Positions 1 to 7,352 of a stretch of 9,249 bases of DNA are shown piece by piece. The translations under genes and the position numbers were made by a program. Location: contig AQRW01000092.1 of assembly GCA_000402295.1 (NCBI GenBank), positions 1-9,249 of the forward strand, written 5' to 3'. Within the stretch, counting starts at the first letter, position 1, and each line of letters opens with the position of its first letter. The notes beneath the pieces are model-generated. The model was not told the DNA's origin and searched no databases. It worked only from the letters and a program-made list of their open reading frames with translations. The DNA comes from Candidatus Aerophobus profundus SCGC AAA252-L23. GTDB lineage: Bacteria; Aerophobota; Aerophobia; Aerophobales; Aerophobaceae.

Positions 1-236
1 TATTAAAGCAAGTTTCATAAATGAAACCTCTACAAAAAACTACTTTATCACCACTCTCCTAGGGGGGAAAATACTACCTTTGATCTTCGAGGCATAGTTA
101 CACCCTTTGCAGTTAGTAAAGGAGGAGTCAGTAGAAAATACCGAAGGTTTATATGATATTACCGCCGAAAATCTTTCAAAAAATAGTTTTTTTGGCCATG
201 AAAAAATTTTTGTGCAAAAGTTAGCTATGTCAAAAG

Positions 237-1361
237 ATGAAAGCCAAACTTGATTTACTTTTAGGAAGAACGAGTAGCTTTCCCAAGAGAGTGATATCGC
301 TTCTTAAGAACCACACCTTCCTTCAGTTACAGAATTTAGCTAAGTATAAGATGTGTAAACTTGGAGGGTTTAATTCAAAATATCTAAAATATAACCCTCC
401 TTACTTGCTCCTGTTTATAACTAATAGGTGTAACCTAAGTTGTAAGTTTTGTCCTTATCATGGCCCACATAGACTGAGTAATTACTCACTTGAGTTCAAT
501 GATATGTCTATGGATGTCTTTAAGTGCATAATAAGCAGATTTAGCCATGCAGTAGAGGTCGAATTAGGTGGCGGTGGTGAGGCCTTTCTGCACAGCCATA
601 TCTTCGAAATGATCGATTATGCCCACAAGCACAGAATGAGAACAAGGATACCAACGAATGGCCTTGTTTTACATGAGATGCTGGAGGAAGTTACCCATTC
701 CCCTTTATCGCATTTGAACATAAGCCTAAATGCCTGCGATAGCGACGAATTCTTTCAATTGCATGGAGGGTCAGACCACACCTATAACACGCTTCTTGAG
801 GATATATCCAAACTCGTATGGAAGCGTAATGAACATAACAAGGGGCTCCGAATAAGAGTAAGTTATATCTGCATGAAAACAAATTACAAAAGTATCCCTG
901 ATATGGTAAAATTGGCAGAAGATCTGGGGGTTGATGAAGTCAGTTTCATTAATCTTATTCCTTGCGGTATACCCGGCTTTTCACGGGATCAATGTCTGTA
1001 CGATGATGATGCTGATGTGATAAAGGTTATTAAGAGCGTTCCTAGTCCTAAATCAAATCTAAAAGTGATTATGCTAAGAGTTTATAAGCGAAAATATGAT
1101 GACAAGAGATGTGATCGACCTTTTCGCATGTTGTCCATAGATGCTAATGGAAATGTCTCTCCCTGCTGTGAAATAGTACCTCAAAAAAGTTATGGCAATG
1201 TCTTTGCAGATAAAGAGGTATGGAATAATTCTGCATTTCAGCAGAAAAGGAAAATTTTTGTCGATAAGTGTTTACCGTTACCAGATTTTTGCAAAACCTG
1301 CCATGGCATGGTTAGTCAATGGAGACCAGTTTATTTACCTCACAGGAAAGGTATTAGGTGA
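237..1361 (+). CDS. Radical SAM/SPASM domain protein
   Basis: Predicted cytosolic radical SAM enzyme of 374 residues that would cleave S-adenosylmethionine with a [4Fe-4S] cluster to start radical chemistry; the substrate is unknown. The cluster motif CNLSCKFC gives C65, C69 and C72, preceded by the usual strand LLLFITNR. A glycine-rich GGGGEAF at 111-117 takes the place of the common GGEP SAM-binding motif. The C-terminal third has a SPASM-like Cys pattern for auxiliary clusters (C292, C310, C311, C345, C352, C355) around IDANGNVSPCC. SPASM proteins often modify peptides, but related ones also occur in polysaccharide and cofactor loci. No good Shine-Dalgarno precedes the ATG, so the start is less certain than the body; the 64 residues before the first Cys are normal for the family. 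It is the first gene of a plus-strand run with two more radical SAM-type genes. The gene looks intact. Confidence 0.88.
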   Translation: MKAKLDLLLGRTSSFPKRVISLLKNHTFLQLQNLAKYKMCKLGGFNSKYLKYNPPYLLLFITNRCNLSCKFCPYHGPHRLSNYSLEFNDMSMDVFKCIISRFSHAVEVELGGGGEAFLHSHIFEMIDYAHKHRMRTRIPTNGLVLHEMLEEVTHSPLSHLNISLNACDSDEFFQLHGGSDHTYNTLLEDISKLVWKRNEHNKGLRIRVSYICMKTNYKSIPDMVKLAEDLGVDEVSFINLIPCGIPGFSRDQCLYDDDADVIKVIKSVPSPKSNLKVIMLRVYKRKYDDKRCDRPFRMLSIDANGNVSPCCEIVPQKSYGNVFADKEVWNNSAFQQKRKIFVDKCLPLPDFCKTCHGMVSQWRPVYLPHRKGIR

Positions 1362-1428
1362 AAGGATATGAAAATCTCGTGGGTGATTTTTTTCAGACAT
1401 TCAAGGGAATAAAATGGAGGAGTAAAAT

Positions 1429-1596
1429 ATACTTAAGGGCGTAATTGTTGGCTGTGGAGGGGTAACACATGTTTCCCATTTACCCATCTTCCAAGCTCTT
1501 AAGGATGTCAAAATTGATTTGGTTCGGGCGATCACTGCCAAACACACTGATTTTCCCTGGGTAATGGCTGAACTTCTCCCTCTCGGGGGGAGATAG
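1429..1596 (+). pseudogene. 5' remnant of a Gfo/Idh/MocA-type oxidoreductase gene
   Basis: This reading frame translates to LKGVIVGCGGVTHVSHLPIF followed by QALKDVKIDLV, which is the first strand, glycine-rich loop and helix of the NAD(P)-binding Rossmann domain of Gfo/Idh/MocA dehydrogenases. Similarity ends after about 35 residues and the frame stops at TAG 1594-1596; a full gene would need about 330 codons. A strong Shine-Dalgarno (GGAGGAG, 1417-1422) lies 6 bases before ATA at 1429, exactly where an ATG would be expected, so the start codon also seems to be lost. Just upstream, a 14-codon ORF with a Shine-Dalgarno (ATG 1368, stop 1410-1412) may be another scrap. I infer a decayed gene, not a functional small protein. 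The stop overlaps the Shine-Dalgarno of the next gene. Confidence 0.6.
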
Positions 1597-1600
1597 GAGG
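1595..1600 (+). promoter_or_regulatory. Ribosome binding site that sets a TTG start
   Basis: AGGAGG lies 9 bases before TTG at 1610-1612 and overlaps the TAG that ends the Gfo/Idh remnant. The TTG begins the protein with RTLLLNPP, the usual first strand of a B12-binding-type domain, and no ATG upstream is in frame, so TTG is the likely start. Confidence 0.7.
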
Positions 1601-1609
1601 TAAAGGATC

Positions 1610-3016
1610 TTGAGAACGTTGCTACTTAATCCACCGAAGTATTGGGAGGGGTTCTACATTTGCAGGGAGGAATATGGAATGGGGACTATGGTAACAGATT
1701 TCCTTCCCAGTCAGATCTACCTGGCCACTGCTTATCTTAGAAAAAGAGGAAAAGATGTAGAAGCGTTGGATACTAAAAAAAGTGGACATGTATCTCTTAA
1801 TAAGTACCAGGTAGTAGTAGTCTGGGTATGTACTCTCCATAGCTTCTACGAGGATATTAAGTGGCTGAAAAGGGCCAAGGAAGAAGGGAAAAAGACGGTA
1901 ATGATTCTTAATGATGCCCACGATGGTTTTGAGATGGAGGTCATGCAAAAATATGGTTTTATAGATGTTTCAGTAAGATTATGGGAAAGGGAAATAGTCC
2001 TTGACAAACTCCTTTCCAAATGGGAACAAAATGAATATCCGGACTTCCCCGGTATCATCTATAGAAAAGATACGCAATTGATGGATACTGGACGGATGCC
2101 CTTTTTGCCTAATCTGGAGCACCTTGGGTCATGTTCGAAAATCCTAGAAACAGTGTCTTTGAAAGAGTACGAATCAGCGGTCATTGTACCAGCAAGAGGT
2201 TGTCCCATGCCACATTCTCTTTGCATGTATCGCAGATCGGGGCCGAGGAGAAGAAAGGTTCAAGATGTAGTCTCGGAAATAGAAACTATTTCTAAAAGTA
2301 TTAGGAGAATTCTAATCATAGACCCAGCTATGATGGACGATCCCAAATGGATAGGAGAATTTTGTGACCAATTAATCGCCAGAGAAATAAAGGTCTCCTG
2401 GAGGACAGATGCAAGAATAGGGCACTGCCTTAGTCCTGAAATACTTAGAAAAGTCAAAAGAGCCGGCTGTCATGACATACTATTCTATACTCCTACCTTG
2501 GATGCCGAGATTGGGAAAAAGATAAAAATAAGCACCACCCCCGAAGAACTGAAAGCAGCTGTAGAAAACATCAGAAAAGCGGGGATGATTCCCATACCAT
2601 CATTTGAAATAGGTTTGCCTTGGGATAGCGACGAAACCCTGTCAAAGATTATGGCATTTTTGAGAAATGTCCCCATACCCTCAGTCATTATGAGGCAGTT
2701 AAGGCCGTGGAAGGGAACACTTCTCTATAAGGAATGCAAAGATCTGGGTCTTCTAAAAAGGGATTTAGGTATTGATGACTATGTAAACTCCTCCTACCCC
2801 ATATTAGATACCCTTTACCTATCCAGAGAAGAAATAGAGAGGTGGAAGAATAGAATTTTGAGAGCTGCAGTATTGAACCCCAGATATGTTTTTCGATTCA
2901 TACTGGAAAGAAGACGAGTTAAACCCCGACATTTTGCTAAATTTTTCAGATTACTGTTGGGAAAAAACATACTCCGGAGAAAAAATGGAGAGGTATCGGT
3001 TCAATATGGGGAATAG
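1610..3016 (+). CDS. B12-binding-type radical SAM protein with a CxxxHxxC cluster motif
   Basis: A 468-residue relative of cobalamin-binding radical SAM proteins. Residues 1-140 resemble a B12-binding Rossmann domain (TLLLNPP at the start, then LATAYLRKRGKDVEALDT), but I see no DxHxxG cobalamin-ligand motif, as in many members that do not bind B12 through His. Residues 190-400 follow the radical SAM barrel: DPAMMDDPKWIGEFCDQLI, SWRTDARI, then EIGLPWDSDETL in the place of the usual GLPGET. The cluster motif reads GCPMPHSLCMY: C198 and C205 are present, but the middle Cys is His202 (CAT, 2213-2215). Radical SAM proteins normally need all three Cys, so this one may be inactive, use unusual ligation, or act as a scaffold. 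The frame is otherwise intact, arguing against simple decay. It starts with TTG and overlaps the next gene by 32 bases. Confidence 0.85.
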   Translation: MRTLLLNPPKYWEGFYICREEYGMGTMVTDFLPSQIYLATAYLRKRGKDVEALDTKKSGHVSLNKYQVVVVWVCTLHSFYEDIKWLKRAKEEGKKTVMILNDAHDGFEMEVMQKYGFIDVSVRLWEREIVLDKLLSKWEQNEYPDFPGIIYRKDTQLMDTGRMPFLPNLEHLGSCSKILETVSLKEYESAVIVPARGCPMPHSLCMYRRSGPRRRKVQDVVSEIETISKSIRRILIIDPAMMDDPKWIGEFCDQLIAREIKVSWRTDARIGHCLSPEILRKVKRAGCHDILFYTPTLDAEIGKKIKISTTPEELKAAVENIRKAGMIPIPSFEIGLPWDSDETLSKIMAFLRNVPIPSVIMRQLRPWKGTLLYKECKDLGLLKRDLGIDDYVNSSYPILDTLYLSREEIERWKNRILRAAVLNPRYVFRFILERRRVKPRHFAKFFRLLLGKNILRRKNGEVSVQYGE

Positions 3017-4193
3017 ACGGGAAAGCATAGATAAAGGAGTAGACCAAATAGTAAGAAAGAACATACTTAGATTGCCACTTTTTATCGGCACAGGGGTAAA
3101 GTATTATTGCGCTGGGCATATTCTCATCCCTAAACCCGTAGTTTTTACCTTAGGGATAACTCGTAAGTGTAACTCCAGGTGCATCATGTGCTCAATCTGG
3201 AAGACAAAGCCTGGTAAAGAGCCATCGCTTAGTGAGATTCAAGAGATTTTTACCAATCCTTTATTGAACCGTCTGGAGACAGTTATTCTCAGCGGAGGAG
3301 AGCCTACACTAAGAGAGGATCTGCCTCAAATTGTTCAGGTGATTCTGGATTCTAATCCGAGAATTAAACAGGTGTGGCTTATTACCAATGGCTTGGAGCC
3401 ATCCGTTGTGGGAGAGAGAGTGAAGGATATTTTAGATCTTGCTGCTTACTCTCGATTGAAAAAGTTTGCTGTAGAGGTTTCCCTGGATGGATATGGAGAT
3501 ACTCACGAAAGGATAAGAAGGGTTCCCGGGGCTTTTGATAGAGTAAATGAAACTATCAAAGTGCTAAAGAACTTGCAACTCAACTCCCAATTTGGCATTT
3601 GTCTTAACTGTGTGGTTCAGAAATTGAACGTGAGTGACTTGCCACAAATATCTAAATTTGCCCGAAAGATGGAACTACCAATTACTTTTGGTCCCGTGGT
3701 TCAGGGTTTAGGGAATGAGAAGGATTTCAAAGAACATCTTAGGCCAAGCGATGACCAGTTAAGGGTATTAAAAGACTTCTTTAGTCATCAAATAGAGCAC
3801 ACTATAAAATTATCAACCGTTGTTCTCTGGCAAGATTATTTTCGCACAATTCGGGGAGAAAAGAGAAGGATCCCCTGCGCATTACTTTATCATTCGCTCA
3901 TTATGGCCCCCGAAGGGGACTTATTCGTATGCGCTAATGAATCTCTGGTTTATGGTAATGTGCATAATAGTGCCATTGACAAAATCTGGTATTCAGATGA
4001 AACTGAGGAACTTAGAAAAAAAGCAAAAAAGTGTATCTGTCCAACCTGCAGAATGTCCTGCAATACACCTTTTTCCTTAAGGTACGAATTTTTCTACTTT
4101 GCTAAGTTCCTAATAAAAATAGTCTTGAGAAGGTTTTTTCGTAGACCTAAGGTATCCACTATCTTTGCAGGTGATGAGCCGCATACTTTATGA
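2985..4193 (+). CDS. Radical SAM/SPASM domain protein
   Basis: A second predicted radical SAM enzyme, 402 residues from ATG 2985. The cluster motif KCNSRCIMC gives C62, C66 and C69; SGGEPTLRE at 103-111 is the SAM-binding GGEP region, and EVSLDG at 164-169 is a typical barrel strand. The SPASM region has C298, then APEGDLFVCANESLVYGNV with C316, and a C-terminal CICPTCRMSC (C350, C352, C355, C359), enough for auxiliary clusters. The last 30 residues are basic and aromatic (FYFAKFLIKIVLRRFFRR), perhaps for membrane or partner contact. The frame is open upstream to ATG 2886, but that part runs inside the previous gene, so I prefer 2985 (GGAG 2976-2979, 5-base spacer); ATG 3006 is an alternative. 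The 32-base overlap suggests translational coupling. The substrate is unknown; MoaA- or PqqE-like fold members vary widely. Confidence 0.88.
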   Translation: MERYRFNMGNRRESIDKGVDQIVRKNILRLPLFIGTGVKYYCAGHILIPKPVVFTLGITRKCNSRCIMCSIWKTKPGKEPSLSEIQEIFTNPLLNRLETVILSGGEPTLREDLPQIVQVILDSNPRIKQVWLITNGLEPSVVGERVKDILDLAAYSRLKKFAVEVSLDGYGDTHERIRRVPGAFDRVNETIKVLKNLQLNSQFGICLNCVVQKLNVSDLPQISKFARKMELPITFGPVVQGLGNEKDFKEHLRPSDDQLRVLKDFFSHQIEHTIKLSTVVLWQDYFRTIRGEKRRIPCALLYHSLIMAPEGDLFVCANESLVYGNVHNSAIDKIWYSDETEELRKKAKKCICPTCRMSCNTPFSLRYEFFYFAKFLIKIVLRRFFRRPKVSTIFAGDEPHTL

Positions 4194-4307
4194 GAAGCAG
4201 ATTGCTCTCGTGGACCTGAAGCTTTGAATAACTGGAAATCACTACTACATTTAACTTTCTTTCTCAAGAAACTATCCTGGTGCTTTTTGCGAAGAGAACG
4301 AGTATAT

Positions 4308-5348
4308 TTACATTTTTGGATGAGGAAATGTTCTTAAAAAATCCATGATGGTTTGAGCATTGTTCTTGGAATCACTTCCCAGATTGACAACAAATGGTGT
4401 GTAATTCACGATAATTTTTAGACAAAGATATACTCTTGCTAAAACAATTGAAACCTTCTTCCGAAAATCCCAGAGACTTCTTTTAATAAAGTATTCTTTT
4501 ACCTGGCATACTCCTATTGCCAGTATCAGATTGACGATCAGGACGTGGAGTAATATGAATAGATTGGTTTTCCGAATTGAACATTTTTCTTCTCCATTCT
4601 TTGACCTCTTACCTATAAAAACACAGCAAAGTCTAATAGGATTTTTCTCCACTTTGTCCTTAAAAAAATCGATGTCAATCAAGATTTTTTCCCCATACTT
4701 GCGATTCTGGAAACGTCTTATATTCAAGTGCTCACCAGAGGAAAAAGGGAGGGAGGTACCAGGCCAGATCCCGATGCGGAGAGGAAATGGATAAAGTCTA
4801 CACTGACTATCCAGTAGAGGGACTTCATCTGAAAGAAGTTTAATGGGAAAAGATTTCAAAAGACTCAATGCCAGTGTGGTTTTCCCCCCTCTCATCGGAG
4901 CGATAAAAAGTACTCCTTTTTTCTGATAGGAGAATGCGAGAGCATGAATTCTATAGAGTCCGATTTCTTCCATTAATTCCCCAATTTTTGAACGCAGTAC
5001 CATATAGACCAGCTCATGAAGTCGAGATAAATCCTCTGAATAAACCTCTGTAAAATTTCTCTTATAATCGTATCGAACATAGTCATCAAAGCTGTAATAC
5101 ACATGTTTGACCGCACCAATTTCATAACAGACAAAGTACCGCGTCTTCATTAATAGATAAAACGGGGAAAATTTCTTACGAGGAATGCTATCAAGATAAG
5201 CCCATATAGTAAAATCAGGAGTTTTGCTTTCGCCGGAGAGAAAAAAGGAAAAGTCTCTACGAATCTCTTCCAATATGAGCTTGTTTTGGCTAGAAATTTG
5301 GATCGTTCTACCATAGATATTCAACGAGACTTTTTCTGGGCGTATCAC
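4308..5348 (-). CDS. HPr kinase-like (PEPCK-fold) P-loop protein
   Basis: A 346-residue protein resembling the HprK-related kinases found beside radical SAM, lasso-peptide and SynChlorMet (ScmC-type) genes. The core is at 130-200: LYRIHALAF, a strand GVLFIAP, a P-loop-like MRGGKTTLALSLL (K156, T157), then LLSDEVPLLD (Walker B-like D174) and LYPFPLRIGIWPG. The P-loop is unusual: the first Gly of the Walker A motif is Ala150 (APMRGGKTT). The N-terminal 120 residues and the hydrophobic C-terminal 260-320 are less recognisable. In the family, the domain binds nucleotide and may phosphorylate a peptide or protein; no substrate is visible here. GTG is chosen as start because GGAG (plus-strand 5354-5357) lies 5 bases upstream. 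The gene converges with the radical SAM genes across a 114-base gap, so it is not in their operon. Confidence 0.75.
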   Translation of the reverse strand: MIRPEKVSLNIYGRTIQISSQNKLILEEIRRDFSFFLSGESKTPDFTIWAYLDSIPRKKFSPFYLLMKTRYFVCYEIGAVKHVYYSFDDYVRYDYKRNFTEVYSEDLSRLHELVYMVLRSKIGELMEEIGLYRIHALAFSYQKKGVLFIAPMRGGKTTLALSLLKSFPIKLLSDEVPLLDSQCRLYPFPLRIGIWPGTSLPFSSGEHLNIRRFQNRKYGEKILIDIDFFKDKVEKNPIRLCCVFIGKRSKNGEEKCSIRKTNLFILLHVLIVNLILAIGVCQVKEYFIKRSLWDFRKKVSIVLARVYLCLKIIVNYTPFVVNLGSDSKNNAQTIMDFLRTFPHPKM

Positions 5349-5379
5349 GGAAACTCCAAATGTTTAATTTAATTATGGT

Positions 5380-5745
5380 GACTTCCCGATTAACTAGCCA
5401 AGTTGCTGAGATGCAATAATTGATTTCTATGGTCTGGTTAAACTCTTTACCATAAATTTCACGACCATAGAGTTCATCCTTCTCCGCAGATCTTCTTGTA
5501 CTTCTGAACGGCAAGAATTTGCAAAGCTTTACCTTCACCGTAGGCAATCTTTTACAGGAAGGTTGCACTAAACCTTAGGGGTAGAGCAGGCGTGGATCAA
5601 CAATACCTATCCTTTTTCCTTCTCTTATAGTATCAACCAATGTGCCCAAAATACCTGGTTGGACTCCCATGTCTGAATCCAAGATGTAAATATGTTCGCC
5701 AGAACTTTTACAAAATTGGATTATATCAATGCAAAGGTCATCTGT
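5380..5745 (-). pseudogene. Family 2 glycosyltransferase fragment broken by an in-frame stop
   Basis: Read on the minus strand, one frame gives HIYILDSDMGVQPGILGTLV, then GKRIGIVDPRLLYP, a TAA stop (5575-5577), and then in the same frame GLVQPSCKRLPTVKVKLCKF followed by LPFRS and, further on, EINYCISATWLVNREV. This is the order seen in GT2 rhamnosyltransferase-like enzymes: DxD region, v.PG.l, GPRLLYPDG..QPSCRRFPT, and a GA..LVRREV strand. The stop falls where the Asp of YPDG is normally found. The N-terminal nucleotide-binding half and the end after REV are missing. A GTG at 5568 could open an 86-codon ORF that runs into the kinase gene, but I read that as the second half of the same broken gene. 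Confidence in the family is good; that it is non-functional follows from the truncations. Confidence 0.65.
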
Positions 5746-5897
5746 CAATTTATCTGCCTGAAAAATCCTTTTGCTTTTTCCAAATTCTCCTTGCTCGGCT
5801 TGACACCTCTCAGCTCCCAGTTTATGATTGTATCTGGAGTAACGCTCAAATGAGCAGCAAGTTCTTTTATTCGCAATCTTAGATCCATTCTTTTCAT
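5745..5897 (-). CDS. Small XRE-type helix-turn-helix protein, possibly truncated
   Basis: A 50-residue ORF from ATG 5897 to TGA 5745-5747. Residues 10-40 (IKELAAHLSVTPDTIINWEL then RGVKPSKENLE) match the helix-turn-helix of XRE/Cro-like DNA-binding proteins, including the typical T-x-x-x-W-E of the recognition helix. It would bind DNA as a small repressor. Full members of this solo-HTH group are usually 70-110 residues, so the first and last helices seem shortened. There is only a weak Shine-Dalgarno, and a TTG 27 bases upstream is an alternative start. It lies in a different frame between two fragments of unrelated genes, and its stop abuts the start of the glycosyltransferase similarity. 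It may be a relic like its neighbours. Confidence in the motif is good; that it is expressed is uncertain. Confidence 0.5.
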   Translation of the reverse strand: MKRMDLRLRIKELAAHLSVTPDTIINWELRGVKPSKENLEKAKGFFRQIN

Positions 5898-5955
5898 ATT
5901 TCTGAAGCCTTGCAATACCGCTATTTAGATAGAGAACTCTGGGCAGGGCAGGGTG

Positions 5956-6207
5956 AGCATCGACAGTCTTGAGGGCAGAGAAAGCCATGGTCGGGGTAAC
6001 AGGTACGGGCTCATTGTGGATAGTCTCCCCGTCAGCGCAGGCTGCCTCTGCCACTCTCATGAGCTGCTCATCCGAAATAGAGGAAAGCCCTATCTGGGCA
6101 AATGAGGTAGGCAAACCAACCGATTGGCAGAAGGAGAAGACCTCATCGATGGTCTCCTTGGACAGCCTGAGATACCGTTTAAACTCTCCCTTCGGACTGT
6201 AGATCAA
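5956..6207 (-). pseudogene. C-terminal fragment of a glycerol dehydrogenase-like iron-type alcohol dehydrogenase
   Basis: About 70 residues match the C-terminal helical domain of GldA-type glycerol dehydrogenases (iron-type alcohol dehydrogenase superfamily): EVFSFCQSVGLPTSFAQIGL, then DEQLMRVAEAACADGETIHN and EPVPVTPTMAFSALKTVDA. The intact enzyme, about 360 residues, oxidises glycerol to dihydroxyacetone with NAD. Here the whole nucleotide- and metal-binding N-terminal domain is missing, and similarity is lost after VDA at about 5956, though the frame stays open through unrelated sequence to 5575. A TTG at 6207 can formally start the frame but has no clear Shine-Dalgarno. It is a relic, not a working enzyme. 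The frame continuing into the glycosyltransferase fragment makes an automatic call of one 210-residue protein misleading. Confidence 0.7.
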
Positions 6208-6286
6208 CGTAAGCTAACTATATATAATTCTCGCTCAGCTTGCAGGGAAGATAATGGCCTGATCTGGAACAGCAAACACTAACTTG

Positions 6287-7321
6287 CTAATCGAGATAGC
6301 GCATTTTCTTTCTTAATTCCCTATAGTAGGCCAGATTCTCTTTGAGAAGTTCCGGGATAGCCAGCTTGTAGGGACAGCGCTCCAGACACTCTCCACATTC
6401 ACTGCACTCCTCAGCTTTTTCAATAGCCGAGCCGAATTTACTGATTAGACGTCTCAAAGGGGTCCGCTTGGCTAAACTCTTCACGTTTAAGACCAAGCTA
6501 ATAGTTATTCCCTCTGAACAGGGTTGGCAGTAATCACACCAGTGGCAAAAATGAGGTCCTAACTTCCGACGGATATCTTCTATCCTCTGTTTTTCCTCAT
6601 CAGTAATAGGTCGTGGATTTTCCACTATCCCGATTATTTCCTCCATTTCCTCCACTTTTTCTATGCCTGGGTCCGGAACCAAAGATTCATATTGCATGAG
6701 GTATCTAAGGGCAAGATTGGCATCTTCTAAGAGCCCTCCTCCCATTGGTTTCATGGCGATTATTCCCACATTGAGCTTTTCGGCCAGTGGAACAGCTTCC
6801 TCCAGGAACTCGGTTTCGATGAAGTTCACCGGAATTTGCATAACGGCAAACTTGTGGGTATTCAGTAGCTTTACAGCCACTCGCCGGTCATGGGTGCTGA
6901 AACCAGGATATTTTACTTTTCCTTGATCCATCGCGTGACAAAGGCCCTCATAAGCTCCTCCTGGACCCATAACGGTATCGATTCCGTCCGAGGAGACGTT
7001 ATGTAGTTGGTATACATCAAAGTAACTGGTACCCAGTCTTGTGAGACCTTCATCTAGATGCTGAATGAGGGTTTTCTGGTCAACTGCCTGTGATTTTGAG
7101 GCTATCACCACTTGGTGGCGATTTCTTCCCTTGAGGGCGAGACCAATTTTCTCTTCACTGTCCTGATAGGCCCAGGCCGTGTCAACAAAATTAATTCCCA
7201 GGTCCAGAACTTCCTCAACAACCTTTGCTGCCTTACCTTTCTCCAGACGCATGATGGGAATACCCCCCATTGCCACTGGACTCACCATCAGATTTGTTTT
7301 CCCCAAGCGCTTTTTCTCCAC
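6287..7321 (-). CDS. Aldo/keto reductase with C-terminal iron-sulfur clusters
   Basis: A 344-residue cytosolic oxidoreductase. Residues 1-230 are an aldo/keto reductase barrel: MEKKRLGKTNLMVSPVAMGG, FVDTAWAY (D47, Y52), VVIASKS (K76) and YQLHN (H107), which supply the Asp-Tyr-Lys-His catalytic set. The C-terminal part carries two cluster motifs: CHWCDYCQPC (C259, C262, C265, C268) and CSECGECLERCP (C306, C309, C312, C316), the second ferredoxin-like. This is the COG1453-type family common in anaerobes; it probably links carbonyl reduction to electron carriers, but the substrate is unknown. The frame is open to ATG 7387, yet I choose GTG 7321: GGAGG sits 5 bases upstream and the protein then begins as aldo/keto reductases usually do. 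It reads away from the plus-strand gene at 7651. It appears intact. Confidence 0.9.
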   Translation of the reverse strand: MEKKRLGKTNLMVSPVAMGGIPIMRLEKGKAAKVVEEVLDLGINFVDTAWAYQDSEEKIGLALKGRNRHQVVIASKSQAVDQKTLIQHLDEGLTRLGTSYFDVYQLHNVSSDGIDTVMGPGGAYEGLCHAMDQGKVKYPGFSTHDRRVAVKLLNTHKFAVMQIPVNFIETEFLEEAVPLAEKLNVGIIAMKPMGGGLLEDANLALRYLMQYESLVPDPGIEKVEEMEEIIGIVENPRPITDEEKQRIEDIRRKLGPHFCHWCDYCQPCSEGITISLVLNVKSLAKRTPLRRLISKFGSAIEKAEECSECGECLERCPYKLAIPELLKENLAYYRELRKKMRYLD

Positions 7322-7326
7322 TTTTT

Positions 7327-7331
7327 CCTCC
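7327..7331 (-). promoter_or_regulatory. Ribosome binding site that sets the aldo/keto reductase GTG start
   Basis: GGAGG on the minus strand lies 5 bases before the GTG at 7319-7321. It shortens the reductase by 22 residues compared with the longest frame (ATG 7387) and removes a non-homologous hydrophobic leader. Confidence 0.7.
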
Positions 7332-7352
7332 AATTCGGAGATTTGAATTAAA

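Noticed and set aside
2886..2984. Extension of the second SPASM gene to ATG 2886.
   Set aside because: Those 33 codons lie wholly inside the preceding gene in another frame, lack family similarity, and ATG 2985 has a better placed Shine-Dalgarno.
4174..4227. A 17-codon ORF (MSRILYEKQIALVDLKL) at the end of the radical SAM run, considered as a precursor peptide.
   Set aside because: It overlaps the preceding gene, has a poorly placed Shine-Dalgarno, and shows no Cys, Gly-rich or leader-core pattern.
5308..5568. An 86-codon minus-strand frame from GTG 5568 as an independent small protein.
   Set aside because: It continues the glycosyltransferase fragment in the same frame after the TAA and runs into the start of the kinase gene.
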